The notes below the pieces were generated by a model. It saw only the letters and a program-made list of their open reading frames with translations. It did not search any database and had not been told where the DNA came from. DNA of 64,000 nucleotides from Alnus glutinosa. Its lineage: Eukaryota > Streptophyta > Magnoliopsida > Fagales > Betulaceae. The translations under genes were made by a program, and so were the position numbers. Position 1 is the first letter of the stretch. The number at the start of each line of letters is the position of its first letter. The stretch is from contig NC_084887.1 in assembly GCF_958979055.1 (NCBI RefSeq), positions 26,840,044 through 26,904,043 of the forward strand. Direction: 5' to 3'. This document shows, piece by piece, positions 34,801-45,400 of the stretch.

Positions 34801-37800
34801 ATTAGTCCTTTAACTTGAGCTCCATGAATAGAAGAGCTTGGTCACGTAGTCCAATAAGTAGATTACTCCACTGATGGGAATGGGCCTCGGTAGAGTAACC
34901 CAATCTAGTAAAGTTGCATCATCCCAAAGACACAGCCAGTTTAGGAAAAGAAAAGTAATTGTACCAAACCATGATCAGATTTTGCCAACTCAACAGCAAA
35001 TCTCATGAAGCTGAAAACGAATTGTGAGTCCTCTTCGCTAAATCCAGTAATGCCATCAATATTGCTGTAATTAAAAGAAAATAACAAATACCACGAGTAA
35101 GTCACGATGGTAGGAGACAAAGAATTGTTTTGACAAATACATCTTAAGATTATACCCAAAAGAAGATAAAAATGATGAATGAAGCCCACACCAGACAATG
35201 AAACTAGCAAAAAAATATTCAACTATCTCATCAAGTTTCCTACCATGAAAAGAAAAAATACATAATCAAGTAGAAGATCAAATAAAAGTTGGGAAAAATC
35301 AAAATAAGTCCCTAGATTTTCTTGTAATTTCAATTTAGTCATTTGGTTTTCAATTTTGACAATCAGGTCCCAGATTTTACCCAATTTCGAATAGATCCTT
35401 CTATCAACATGTCGTCTAATTAACTAACAGCGTGCTATACAGACCACTATGTCAATGACACGCAGATCGCGTCTAACACATTGAATGCCAGTTGTACGTT
35501 CCACGTGGCAAATTTACCTTAAATTATGAATATATCCTGAATAAATAAATAAAACAAAAAAGGTGGCAGCTATGAGTGGAGCCTGCCCTTACAGATGCCA
35601 TCTTTTTTTTTTTTTTCATAAGTAAAAGAAATTCCTTAAAAGCACAAGAGGCGCAACCCAAATGCACAAGAAGTATACAAGAGAAAACACTCAGCAAATC
35701 AATAATAAGAAAAAAGAGAACAAAAATCTACATAGTTAGAGACACAGAGTAAGGCGAATGCAGAGATCCACTCAAATAAGGGTTTAAGAAAACAAGTCCG
35801 TAGATCTGAGCGTGTTCTCTCTTGATCATCGAAGCTTCGAGCGTTCCTTTCTCTCCAAATGCACCACAATAAAGAGGAAGGAATTGCATTCCAAACAATA
35901 ATGAATGTACAATTGACACATAAAAATGAAGGAACTGCATTCCTTTATTTACTATTAATTTTTTAAATTCTTTTATTCAGGGTATATTTGTAATTTAAGG
36001 TAAATTTGTCATATGGAACGTACAATTGACACAAAACTTGTCAAACGCGAGCCACATGTCTTTGACTTGGTGATCTAACATGGCATGATGTCAATTAATT
36101 GGGTGACATGTTGATGGAGGGACCTATTTGAAACTGGAGTAAAACTTAATGACTTAATTGTCGAAATTGGAAACCCGATGACTAAATTGAAATCGCAAGA
36201 AAACTTAAGGAAACTTTGATTTTTCCTGACAATTTGAACCGACATGCCCTTGCTATACAAATGTTAACAGAAATTTCTTAATATGTCATTCAGAAGCATG
36301 TTAACTAAACTAGTTTGAAACACCCATAAGACAAAATTCTTCTATTCCTCTCAGTGTGAATCCCCCAAGCATATTGCAACAAATACAATGCAACACAATA
36401 CCTTCCCCTCATAACAAAAACCAGCCTAGCCATTCTGTAGTAGAATCATGGACAGTGGAAGAACTTTTTTTTGATAAGTAAGACAGTGGAAGAACTAATT
36501 TAAATCTAAGGATGCAATGAGCCAAATCACTCACCAGGTACCCACATTCAGCTAGTGTTCAACCCAATTTAGTTTTAAATATAAATGAGCAGAACCAGAG
36601 TCTTGGTGCTTGTTTGGATACAAGCCCTAGTGTGAACAGCTTCAGTCAAGCATAAAGGCTTGAGAATTCAGTGGAGTGGTAGGAAATGTCATTGAATGGT
36701 GGGAAATATAATGAACGAAGACAAAATATCAGTTTGTCTTAGGTATTTGACCAGTGCCTAATAAAACATCGTCTTTAAAAATCATCAACAAATACCTGGA
36801 TGGAACTTTAATATCACCAAGCTGAGCTCAAGCTCACTTAATTTGACCAAGCAGAGGTCAAAGAAGCAGGCATATTTGTTTTTTACAAACTCAAGAAGAC
36901 TATCAAAACAAAAAAAAGGCATAAAAATTCAATACAGATTCAAGGATGTGTAAACCTGGAAGGTTCTTCAGTCATCAAGAGGTGTATATTCCCATTCTGC
37001 CTGGATATCATGAGTCATAGTTGGCAAACCAAGTATTCATTTCCTTTAACCAAATAAATCATTCACTAGCGAACGTAATAAATATGTGATTATTTTCTTT
37101 CTTTTTTTCTTCCAACATCAAAGGATAACTTATCATTTTCATCTGTAAGACCCCTAAACATCAATCGTCCTGCTCATATTTAATAAATTAAAGATTTACT
37201 ACAAGTAAAAAAAATAAAAAATTGATGAATCATTCACTACATGTAAATTAATTAGACTTGATAAAGAAAACCATGAAGAGACAATTATGATATAAGAAAA
37301 CACCAATGAGTTTAAAATGATGGCAAAGGGCTTACTAAGTTGGTGGATGATATGATGTTGGCCAAAGCTTGCACTGTTCTTCCCACTCTTCCTTTGATGA
37401 TGCATCAAATTTGCAAACCTAAGAGATTAATTTCAAGAGTAAAACACATCATTCTTAGCTAGATCCTTAGTGCTACAGCAGAACATGTAAGATTAAATAG
37501 AAATTTATTTAAGTTTTTTTTTTTATTGGTAAGATAGACAATAAGAAATTTTAATTTCAACGAGAGATGGCTAAAGTTTTCCCTTGAGAGAACAAAGAGT
37601 GTATCACCAGTTTTAAGCTTATTTTTCCATATTTGAAATAGTACAAAAAATATAGAATGAACATTTCAATAACCATAACTAGCTTGATAGTGACCTAAGC
37701 AAAACCCCGTATTTTAATAACAGCACAAGGCTATGGAATATCACATTGAATTATAACTAAGATTCAGTTTGTTTCGATGTAAAACATTTCGTAACAATAG

Positions 37801-39647
37801 AAAATATTTTTAATGAAAATAATTTGTTTTCTATTGTTCAGATAAGATTTTGAAAATAATTTTCTAGTGTTTGATTGCACCAAAAATCTGTCAGAACCAA
37901 AAAATAAAATCCACAAAAATCAGTAGCCACTGATGTTCTGGTGGTGGTGGTAGTGCTGGTGTGGAGAAGTGAGGGGAGGATAGGAGGGAGGTGGTGATGA
38001 GGGTTGTACAGAAGGGGGGAAGAGGGAGGTGTTAGTGGTGCCATTACAGAGGAAGGGTGGAGGGAGGTAGTGGTGGCGGTGCGGATGAAAAGAAGGGGAG
38101 GGAGGTGGTGGTAGCAGCACAGAGGGGGTGGAAAGCAGTTGTGGCAGCACGGAGGTGTTCCAGTGATGCAAAGTGTGTGTGTGGGGGGGGGGCTGGTGGG
38201 GTTCAGGAGAGAGCTAGGGAGGGGGCACAGGCTTCTTTTTTTTTTTAACAAAGACCAACACCCATCTAACTACCTAAAAATGCCTTATTCTTCCTATGAC
38301 AATACTATTGGTGAACCCAAAAAAGAACATACAATACCAGAAGCTGTTTTGCCATGCATAAACTATCCAGCATTCATAAACTGAAGTATCACTAAAAATA
38401 GTCAAAGTGGTCAGCCATCCAAATGTCATTCTAACTGCTGCCACATAAAATAAGCTAAACTCAATCGACTAACTATTAGTTCAAACTTATAGAGCACATG
38501 GATCAAAGAAGTGAACCATGAATTCCTTCCAATCTTTTTTGTAACTCATCAGAAACCTGGATCAATGAAACCCAAATGCTTCACCCCTAGGAAGTGCTAA
38601 ATATTATACATTCTAGTGTTTTTAATAGCCCTGAATTACAACTACATTTATTTCTTGTGCAGTTCCACAAAATCAAAACTTCAGGATAACTAATGAAAAG
38701 AATGAAAAATGCCCAAAAAGGTTGGGAAATCAAAAATAATTAAGAGCTCTAAGTCTATACAAACATTGATTACATGCTGACTCTTTGCTAAAAAAGCCTT
38801 CGATCCATCATAATAGCTAAGCGATGTTAATGTCATCACCGAATGCTTGAAAACACTTTTAGATAAGCATTAACATATGTATTGATAAAACAAAAGGAAG
38901 ACCCACTTTTGTAATAAAAGGACTCAACTGGTAGGAATTGACTAGCTCCCGTACACCATGCGGCATACTGTCCAACTGAGTGTCATTTTCACATGCTAGA
39001 CATAAAATCACTGATAACTGAGTTTTCCCTATCAAAGAATTTGAAGTCTCCGTTAAATTCTGAATATGTTAAAGAAAATGTGTTGGAGATACACCATATA
39101 TCGTAAGAATCCTAGATGTTCATGCATACCTCCTTCAAGATATTTCTTATGCACACGCTTCACATGGCGGAGAGACTCCAGTGGCGCTATCTGATTTAAA
39201 CGCCTAATAACAACAAACAAATTTTTATTTGAAATAGTGTACAACCATATTATACCCATCCTGCACGGTTGCAAGCATGTTGTCCATATACATGTAACAT
39301 TTGGATTACAAACACCAAATTCAGATGAGAATAACAAAAAGAAAGATTATGTTTCATTTTAACTAAAGTTCAAATTAGAAATAAAATGAAATGAAAAGTA
39401 GGAAATCGAAGCTAACCTTACCAGAGTGTTGGCGAGCTTTGGCTCAATAACTGAAGCAAAAGCATTCACTGTACATCAAAAAATAACCAGAAAGACAAAA
39501 ACAAATCAAAACACGGCAAAACATTTTTGAAAGTTCAGAAAATTGTGTAGGGATTTGATAAAACTAACCGGTGGGTTGTTGGTCAGGCGGTGTTGGAGGT
39601 TTGTCTGGGATGTGAAGGATTTCCCACGAGTCTGTGCTCTTGTTCAT
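31837..39647 (-). CDS. TAD3: TAD3, non-catalytic subunit of the tRNA adenosine-34 deaminase (9 exons, 419 aa)
   Basis: With TAD2 this subunit forms the heterodimer that converts A34 to inosine in cytosolic tRNA anticodons. Exons in transcript order: 39647-39569, 39468-39417, 39203-39130, 39028-38907, 37418-37336, 35064-34965, 34580-34119, 33467-33355, 32011-31837. All use GT-AG and the total is 1260 nt with stop. The N-terminal part has the family blocks IAPLESLRHVKRV and GKTQLSVILCLA. The middle has PTSYHPPTYNIDGITGF and VNAAVIVDPSVKQVIASA. The deaminase fold supplies H273 in HPLRHAALVAIE and C360/C363 in PCTMCAMALVHQRIRRIFYA. The catalytic glutamate that should follow HA is alanine (A275), as expected for the non-catalytic TAD3/ADAT3 lineage, where it is usually valine. 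Long introns carry MITE and LINE pieces. Confidence 0.95.
35292..36226. mobile_element. Long-TIR MITE in TAD3 intron 5, with nested LINE fragment
   Basis: The left end GGAAAAATCAAAATAAGTCC and the complement of the right end (GGAAAAATCAAAGTTTCC) open inverted arms that can be matched for about 230 bp. Shared blocks include TTTCAATTTAGTCAT, ATCAACATGTC, GTACGTTCCA and AATTTACCTTAAATTA. The immediate flanks (taaaagttg / tgacaattt) agree at only some positions, so any 9-bp duplication has decayed. The LINE fragment at about 35603-35945 inserted into it later. Overall design resembles the element at 7336-8015. Confidence 0.75.
35603..35945 (-). mobile_element. 5'-truncated LINE tail nested in the MITE
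   Basis: The T-run at 35603-35616 followed by CATAAGTAAAAG is the complement of a LINE poly(A) tail ending ..TTACTTATG. The neighbouring GCACAAGAGGCGCAACCCAA and AAGTATACAAGAG match the same part of the larger LINE at 43465. Minus-strand translation gives the end of the zinc-binding region (LLFGMQFLPLYCGAFGEK in a shifted frame). It is a dead 3' fragment. Confidence 0.7.
36451..36496 (-). mobile_element. Hyper-truncated LINE insertion: 16 bp with 15-bp target duplication
   Basis: The exact repeat gacagtggaagaact at 36451-36465 and 36482-36496 encloses only tttttttgataagtaa (36466-36481). The insert is the complement of the LINE 3' terminus TTACTTATC plus A7. It lies in TAD3 intron 5. Confidence 0.85.
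37750..38260. repeat. GC-rich low-complexity tract beside a TIR-element fragment in TAD3 intron 4
   Basis: The end-like sequence CAGTTTGTTTCGATGTAAAA at 37765 resembles the element at 24160. It is followed at 37930-38230 by G-rich, GGTGGT/GGAGG-type degenerate repeats and a G-run near 38183. Frames here are proline- or glycine-rich by composition only and are not genes. Confidence 0.55.
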
Positions 39648-40575
39648 TGCTTGTGTTTGCTATCCCTCTCAATTACCTGTTTTTCTGAGCTATGAATGAG
39701 AAAGATGTGAAGCCAAATCAGAGAGCGTGCAAAACAGGCGGTACATTATTTCTCTTTACATAAATATATGCCTTTAAGAATATCTAATATATTAATTAGG
39801 GCATCTATATTTTTTAATATGTTATATAAATCATCACATAGTCATACAATAATTCTATATTCACCTGATTAAATTGTAGGACATTTAAGCCTAATACTTC
39901 AAAATCTTTCAACAATTTACCATAATAATATCAATCACTTCTTAATAATCACACTATTAACGTACCTCAAGTTAAAAAAATATAAATTTAATATCAATAC
40001 ATCATAATTAAACCCTTCCACACGCTTAAACACTGCGTTTTACAATTAAATGTAATGTTCATCTTAAACCTTGAAATATTCTGATTTCTGAACGTATACG
40101 TGAGCGACCTAATTTAATAAAACGTCATGAATCGTTGGCTAAGGTTCAATGGCTTGAGTCATAAATCTCAGTACTTCTGAAAAATAATTTGCCTCTTAAT
40201 GAGTGGTTGAGGGGGTTACAAAGGATATTAAAAAAAATAAAATCACAGGGAGTAAAAAAAAAATTGGGAGGTGAGGGGGGGCACTTTCCCCCTCTCGCCC
40301 CCTAGCTCCGCCCCTGGATGCAAGAGTGAAATTTTGATTCTATTCAACTTTTTGCTACGGTGTTTGCTTTTTCAAAAAATAAATTATATTTTATTCAACT
40401 TTTTCAAAAATAAATTATATTTTATTCAACTTTTTATAAACAAATCATATTTTATTCAACTTTTTTTTAATTTTATCTCATAAAGTCAAACTTTAAAATT
40501 CGTGCACTAAATAAGAATTAAATTCTCATTTAAGAGACGATGAGTTGCGATGAATTCACTCATGAGTTACAATTA
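39648..40575. other. TAD3 promoter region, partial hAT-like end and a tandem repeat
   Basis: Upstream of TAD3 there is AT-rich DNA without a gene. At about 40272-40318 a sequence ending in cccctagctccgcccctgg matches the complement of a hAT-type terminus (CCAGGGGCGGAGCTAGG). The other end was not found. From 40335 to 40470 a unit of about 35-40 bp containing TTTTATTCAACTTTTT is repeated roughly four times. Confidence 0.55.
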
Positions 40576-40579
40576 GATG

Positions 40580-40660
40580 CATTGGCGGACCTATATGGGG
40601 CTAGGGGGGGCCAAGGCCCCCCCAACCCCCAAAATTTCCCCCAAAAAAAAAAAAAAAATC

Positions 40661-40705
<45 letters not shown>

Positions 40706-40803
40706 TTTTACCTTAAATTTTGTTTATTTTTTTAGTTTGCCCCCTCAAAATTTTTTTCTTTCAATTTGGCCCTCTCATATTTACAAGGCTGGGTCCGCCA
40801 CTG
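40580..40803. mobile_element. hAT-like MITE with CAKTGGCGGACC termini
   Basis: CATTGGCGGACC at 40580 and its near complement GGGTCCGCCACTG ending at 40803 are terminal inverted repeats of hAT type. The adjacent poly-G/poly-C blocks (GGGGGGCC and GGCCCCCCC) are common in such MITEs. The flanks aattagatg and aatttagat are similar but offset by one base, so the target duplication is only approximate. An (AT)n run at 40667-40700 lies inside. No coding capacity. Confidence 0.65.
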
Positions 40804-42464
40804 AATTTAGATGGGCATCGTTAGAAAATATATCTATATATTAAAGATGGATGCAAAACCCAAGGAGTAATATCACTTCAAACCAAGGAAAGAACATTTC
40901 CAACATTCCTCAGGATGAATCACGAATGCATGATTTATCCAGAACGCATGGACACATAGCCATATCCCCATAAACCCCCCGTGAAGAAGCCTAATAAGAA
41001 ACAAAATCCTGCATGCCAAACACTTGATACTCAACAGTTCATACGTACACTTGAGACTCACATTGCAAAAACCTGGCCGGTTGGGTTTTGACAAGCACTT
41101 TGAGTGCATATATTTTTAGCTACTGGCCGGTTGGGTTTTGTGGGTTGATTGATAGAAAGTACAACCCAGAGAGAGAGAGGATCAGCAGTTCTGTGTTGAG
41201 ATGTTCTCATTTGAGTGAAGGAGAAGACAAGAGAGTCGGTCTTGAGTGAAGGAGAAGACGAGTGCGTGAGTTAGGGTCGGGGAAAATGATTTACGAAATT
41301 AAAAATCGTAAATCATTTTTCAAAATTTAGTGGTGAAATGAAAATTATTTTCAAGTTGATTATTATTTTCGCTCTCATCGAACACTGAAAAATGTCAATA
41401 TTTTTTAAAAAACATTTTACGCCAAAACAAACGGAACAATAATAAAAAACCATATGTGTGTGTGCGTGTTTTGAGTAGTTAAAATAGCTACTACTGTTAA
41501 AGATGTTTAAGCAAGTGCTCGAGAGCAAAGCTTTTAGTGCAAGATCGAGATTACTAGTCGATCTTTTTTTTGTTACCACTGGGTGATTATGAAGTCGGGT
41601 TGGGTATTGAGTGACTTGGAACACTGGGAGACATGCTCTAGAATTTCTTGAAATTAATTATGAAGTTCACATTGAATGGGCAGAGGGTTACTTTTTGAGG
41701 CAAGCACAAAGGACATGTTACAACGGTTAGCAGCCGCCGAATGGAGAGAATTTTCAAAAAGGAACGACTAAGATACTTGCTGTAATTGAAGCACGAGGTA
41801 GAGTGGTAGAGATGAGTTAAAAAGAGAAGCCGGAAATAGAATTACTTTTGAAGGAGTTTGCATATATATTTTCAAAACCACTTCAGACATCATCGACAAC
41901 CTCATTCCATACCACCCAAGCAACTGACCAGCACCAGAGAAGCTAAAACAAGAGAACCAACACACCAGCAGAGAAACCAAGTAGGATGCACCCTCACGTG
42001 CCGCCAATGGTGCTAGAACCTGCACTCTGAAGTATGTCAAATGAGCTGACCAGCAGAAATATTCCAGGTGAGACACCAACAAATGGACCAGAAATCGGCA
42101 CCGGCCACAGCCCACTTAGGAGGTACAGGGTGCGAAAGCCAAGAGTGGCATGCCACATATAGGAATTAGAACAATTTTTTCTATTGGGAGGGTGGTGGTT
42201 AACGAGTGCATATAGGAATCTCAATGTTAGCAAGACATTCAGGAAAATATTTTTTCTTTTTTGGTTTAAGACTAAGAACTTCAGTAGAAAGCGGAAAAGA
42301 AGTGTTTGGTTACAGAAACAGGATATATAGAGAGTACACAAAATAATAGCACACGGTTTAGCAAGCCCACAAAAACAGTTCTTTCAAATTGATAAACAAT
42401 CCGAAGAGGTGGCATCACTAAGAGACAATGCGAACGTTCTATTTGATTCTTGGACAACATGACT
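40804..42464. other. Spacer between TAD3 and WHY2, no gene
   Basis: A fragment of the GTTTGTTT-ended element family lies at about 41285-41435 (ACGCCAAAACAAACGGAAC). Open frames at 41768-42341 on the minus strand have no domain. The right edge is probably WHY2 3' UTR. Confidence 0.5.
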
Positions 42465-45400
42465 TCATTTATCCCACTCTAACTCCACAAATTTTGGATC
42501 CACTTTTGATGGGTGCCCCTCTATGGGTCTTGGCAGCTGCGGCTGATTAGTTAAGCGGTCCCAACCCAAGATGTGGGGCAACGCAAACTGCAAAACATAA
42601 CAAGTGAATATTGAGCTCAAGAGGGAAATTTGACAGTATGATGTGCCTATGATGATATGATGGCTATAGGTGAGTTTGCCCTATATCAAGGAAATCATGT
42701 ACTTTATGCTATATCCAGATCTAAGGAAATACCATTTGACATTATGGAATAACTTTCTTGCCAATACAAAAGGTGTTGCAGAATCCATGAATTTTTTTTT
42801 AAGAAAAAAAAAAAATTGATGATGATGCATTATTAAGAATTTCGTCATACACTGCAAGCTGTCTTTATCACCGCAATTTCGGCAGTTGTGACAGGAACAG
42901 AGAGGTATTCTTTGGTTTTAAGAATATTGTTGACAACATCTGCCAAAGAAAGAATCATAGAAATAATTGAAACAATTGTTAAGAATTCAATAATGGAACC
43001 AATAAACTCAGACGAACATTGTTTCAAAACTATTATCTCAAAACTTCTGCAGGTAAGGAAAAATCAACTTAACGTTTGCAGAGAGATCTGAGCTCAATGT
43101 AAAAGCATGAAGCTGTTCTGGCTATTTGTACACACCTGTTCAACTCACTCCTAACCTCCCTAGACATTGCAATGACGAAAACTGCCTTGTAATGTTGTAG
43201 AAGGAACGAGAAAGGAGTTTGATAATTAACATAAAATAAGAAAAAGTTCAGAGATGCCCTACTTAATAATTTATCCTGAATTATTGTGGTTTTCTGTCAC
43301 CAGGTTACCTTAAATATTAATGTTTTAACATATCCACTCATGCCCAGGGGTTCTGCTGGGTTGTGGTGGTGAGGGGGAGGGTAAGTACATGGCAAATGTA
43401 CATCTGAACCCACCCCATACACTTATGGAAAAAGAATGTCCTAATGAAATCCCAGTTTTTAAAGTTTTTTTTTATAAGTAATAAGCTGGTCTTATTAAAA
43501 GCGTAAGGCGCCCCTAAGTACACCAGAAGTATACAAGAGAAAGCACCTACCTAGAAAGTAAAAAACAAACAAGAAAATCGCCAAAACTAAGCGACAAAGG
43601 GGGTACAAAAGCCACCGTCCAAAGATATAAAGAATGAAAAAACGTAGTTAGAATATACTTCAATGACCTCTCCAAATTCTCGAAAACATCTATTATTTCT
43701 GTCATTCCAAACACACCAAAGAAGGAATGTCGACACCATCTTCCAAATCGCAGCACTCCTCGGTCTTCCAAACGTCCGCCAACAAGCAAACAAGTCAAAA
43801 ACTCTCCTACGCATAACCCAAGACAAAACAAAACGAGTAAAGAGAGCACTCCACAGAGCGTAAGTCATATCGCAATGAAGAAGAAGGTGATCCACCGATT
43901 TCCCGTTTTGCTTGTACATGCAACATCTATCCACCAAAATAACATGCATCTTCCTGAGGTTATCCATTGTAAGGATCTTACCTAGAGCCGCCGACCACAG
44001 AAAATAAGCGTAGGAGCCTGAGTCCGCCACACACTCTTCCAAGGAAAGTGATTCCCCACATAGCAAGCCAGAGAGCTAAAGAAAGAACCGACCTTGAACA
44101 AGCCTTTTTTGGAGGAGACCCACCACAGCCTATCTTCACTACCTCTTCTCACATTGACAGAGTGCAACACCTGGAAAAAAAAGAAAGTAAAGACATCCAT
44201 TTCCCAGTCATGCACTTCTCTAGAAAAGCTCACGCTCCACTTAATAAAACCACCCAAGAGCTCCAAATTATCCGCAACAGAAGCATCCTTCGCACGAGCA
44301 ATTCCAAATAAAATAGGAAAAGCTTCCTTAAGAACTGTATCCCTACACCACATATCATGTCAAAATTTGGTCATAGCCCCATCCCCCACCTCAAATATAG
44401 AAAGGCCTAATTTCTCCCAACCTTTCCTGATATTCTTCCACAACCCCACCCCAAAGGCACTTGCAGGCTCTAAGGAGCACTAATCTCCCCATAAACTGCC
44501 AAACTTGGAATCCACCGCAATTCTCCACCAAGCTTCTCTTTCAGTCCCATAATGCCACAACCATTTGCCTAACAGAGCCCGGTTGAACATCACCAAATTT
44601 CTGACACCCAGCCCGCTTTCTGAAATTGGGTTACAAACCTTAGACCAACTCACCAAGTGATATTTGAACTCATCATCAATCCCTCCCCACGAAAAGGCTT
44701 GTTGTAGCTTCTTAATGCGAGGACCTACACTTGCCGAGAGAGGAAAAAGAGACCAAAAATACGTGGGTAAGTTGGCAAGGGTACTCTTGATAAGGGTGAC
44801 TCTACCTCCCTTGGAAAGGTATAACCTTTTCCAGCTAGCCAACCGACGTTCAATCTTCTCGATAACACTGTCCCAAATATGAATAGATTTATAGGAAGCC
44901 CCCAACGGAAGATCTAGATACTTCACCGACAGAATGGCAACCACACACCCTAAGTTATCGGCTAAACTTTCCACTTGATCTACATCGCCCACAAGAATTA
45001 ATTTGGACTTGGCCAAATTAACCTGTAAGTTCGATGCAGCTTTAAACAGAAGAAAGAGACTTCTAAGATAGTGCAACTGAGAAGGATGAGCATTGCAAAA
45101 AATCAAAGTATCATTGGAAAACAGCAAATGAGAGAAAGTAGGACCCCCACTGACCACAACATAAATCATTCGACTCAAAGCCTCCATCACAAAAACAAAC
45201 AACAAGTGTTAGAGAGGATCCCCTTGCCTCAACCCACGAGAGCTATTGAAAAAACCATTAGGAGAACCATTTACCAACACTGAGAATCTCACAGAGAAGA
45301 TACAATGAGCTATCCAAAAGCACCATTTTCCCCCAAAACCACACCTCCTCGGCACATATAAAAGAAAATCCCAATTTATATGATCATAAGCTTTTCCCAG

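Noticed and set aside
37838..38251. Proline/histidine-rich open frame on the minus strand
   Set aside because: Low-complexity GGTGG/GGAGG repeat inside a TAD3 intron. No start context, splice partner or homology is recognisable.
44094..44483. Plus-strand frames opposite the LINE
   Set aside because: Antisense shadows of the reverse-transcriptase relic on the minus strand.
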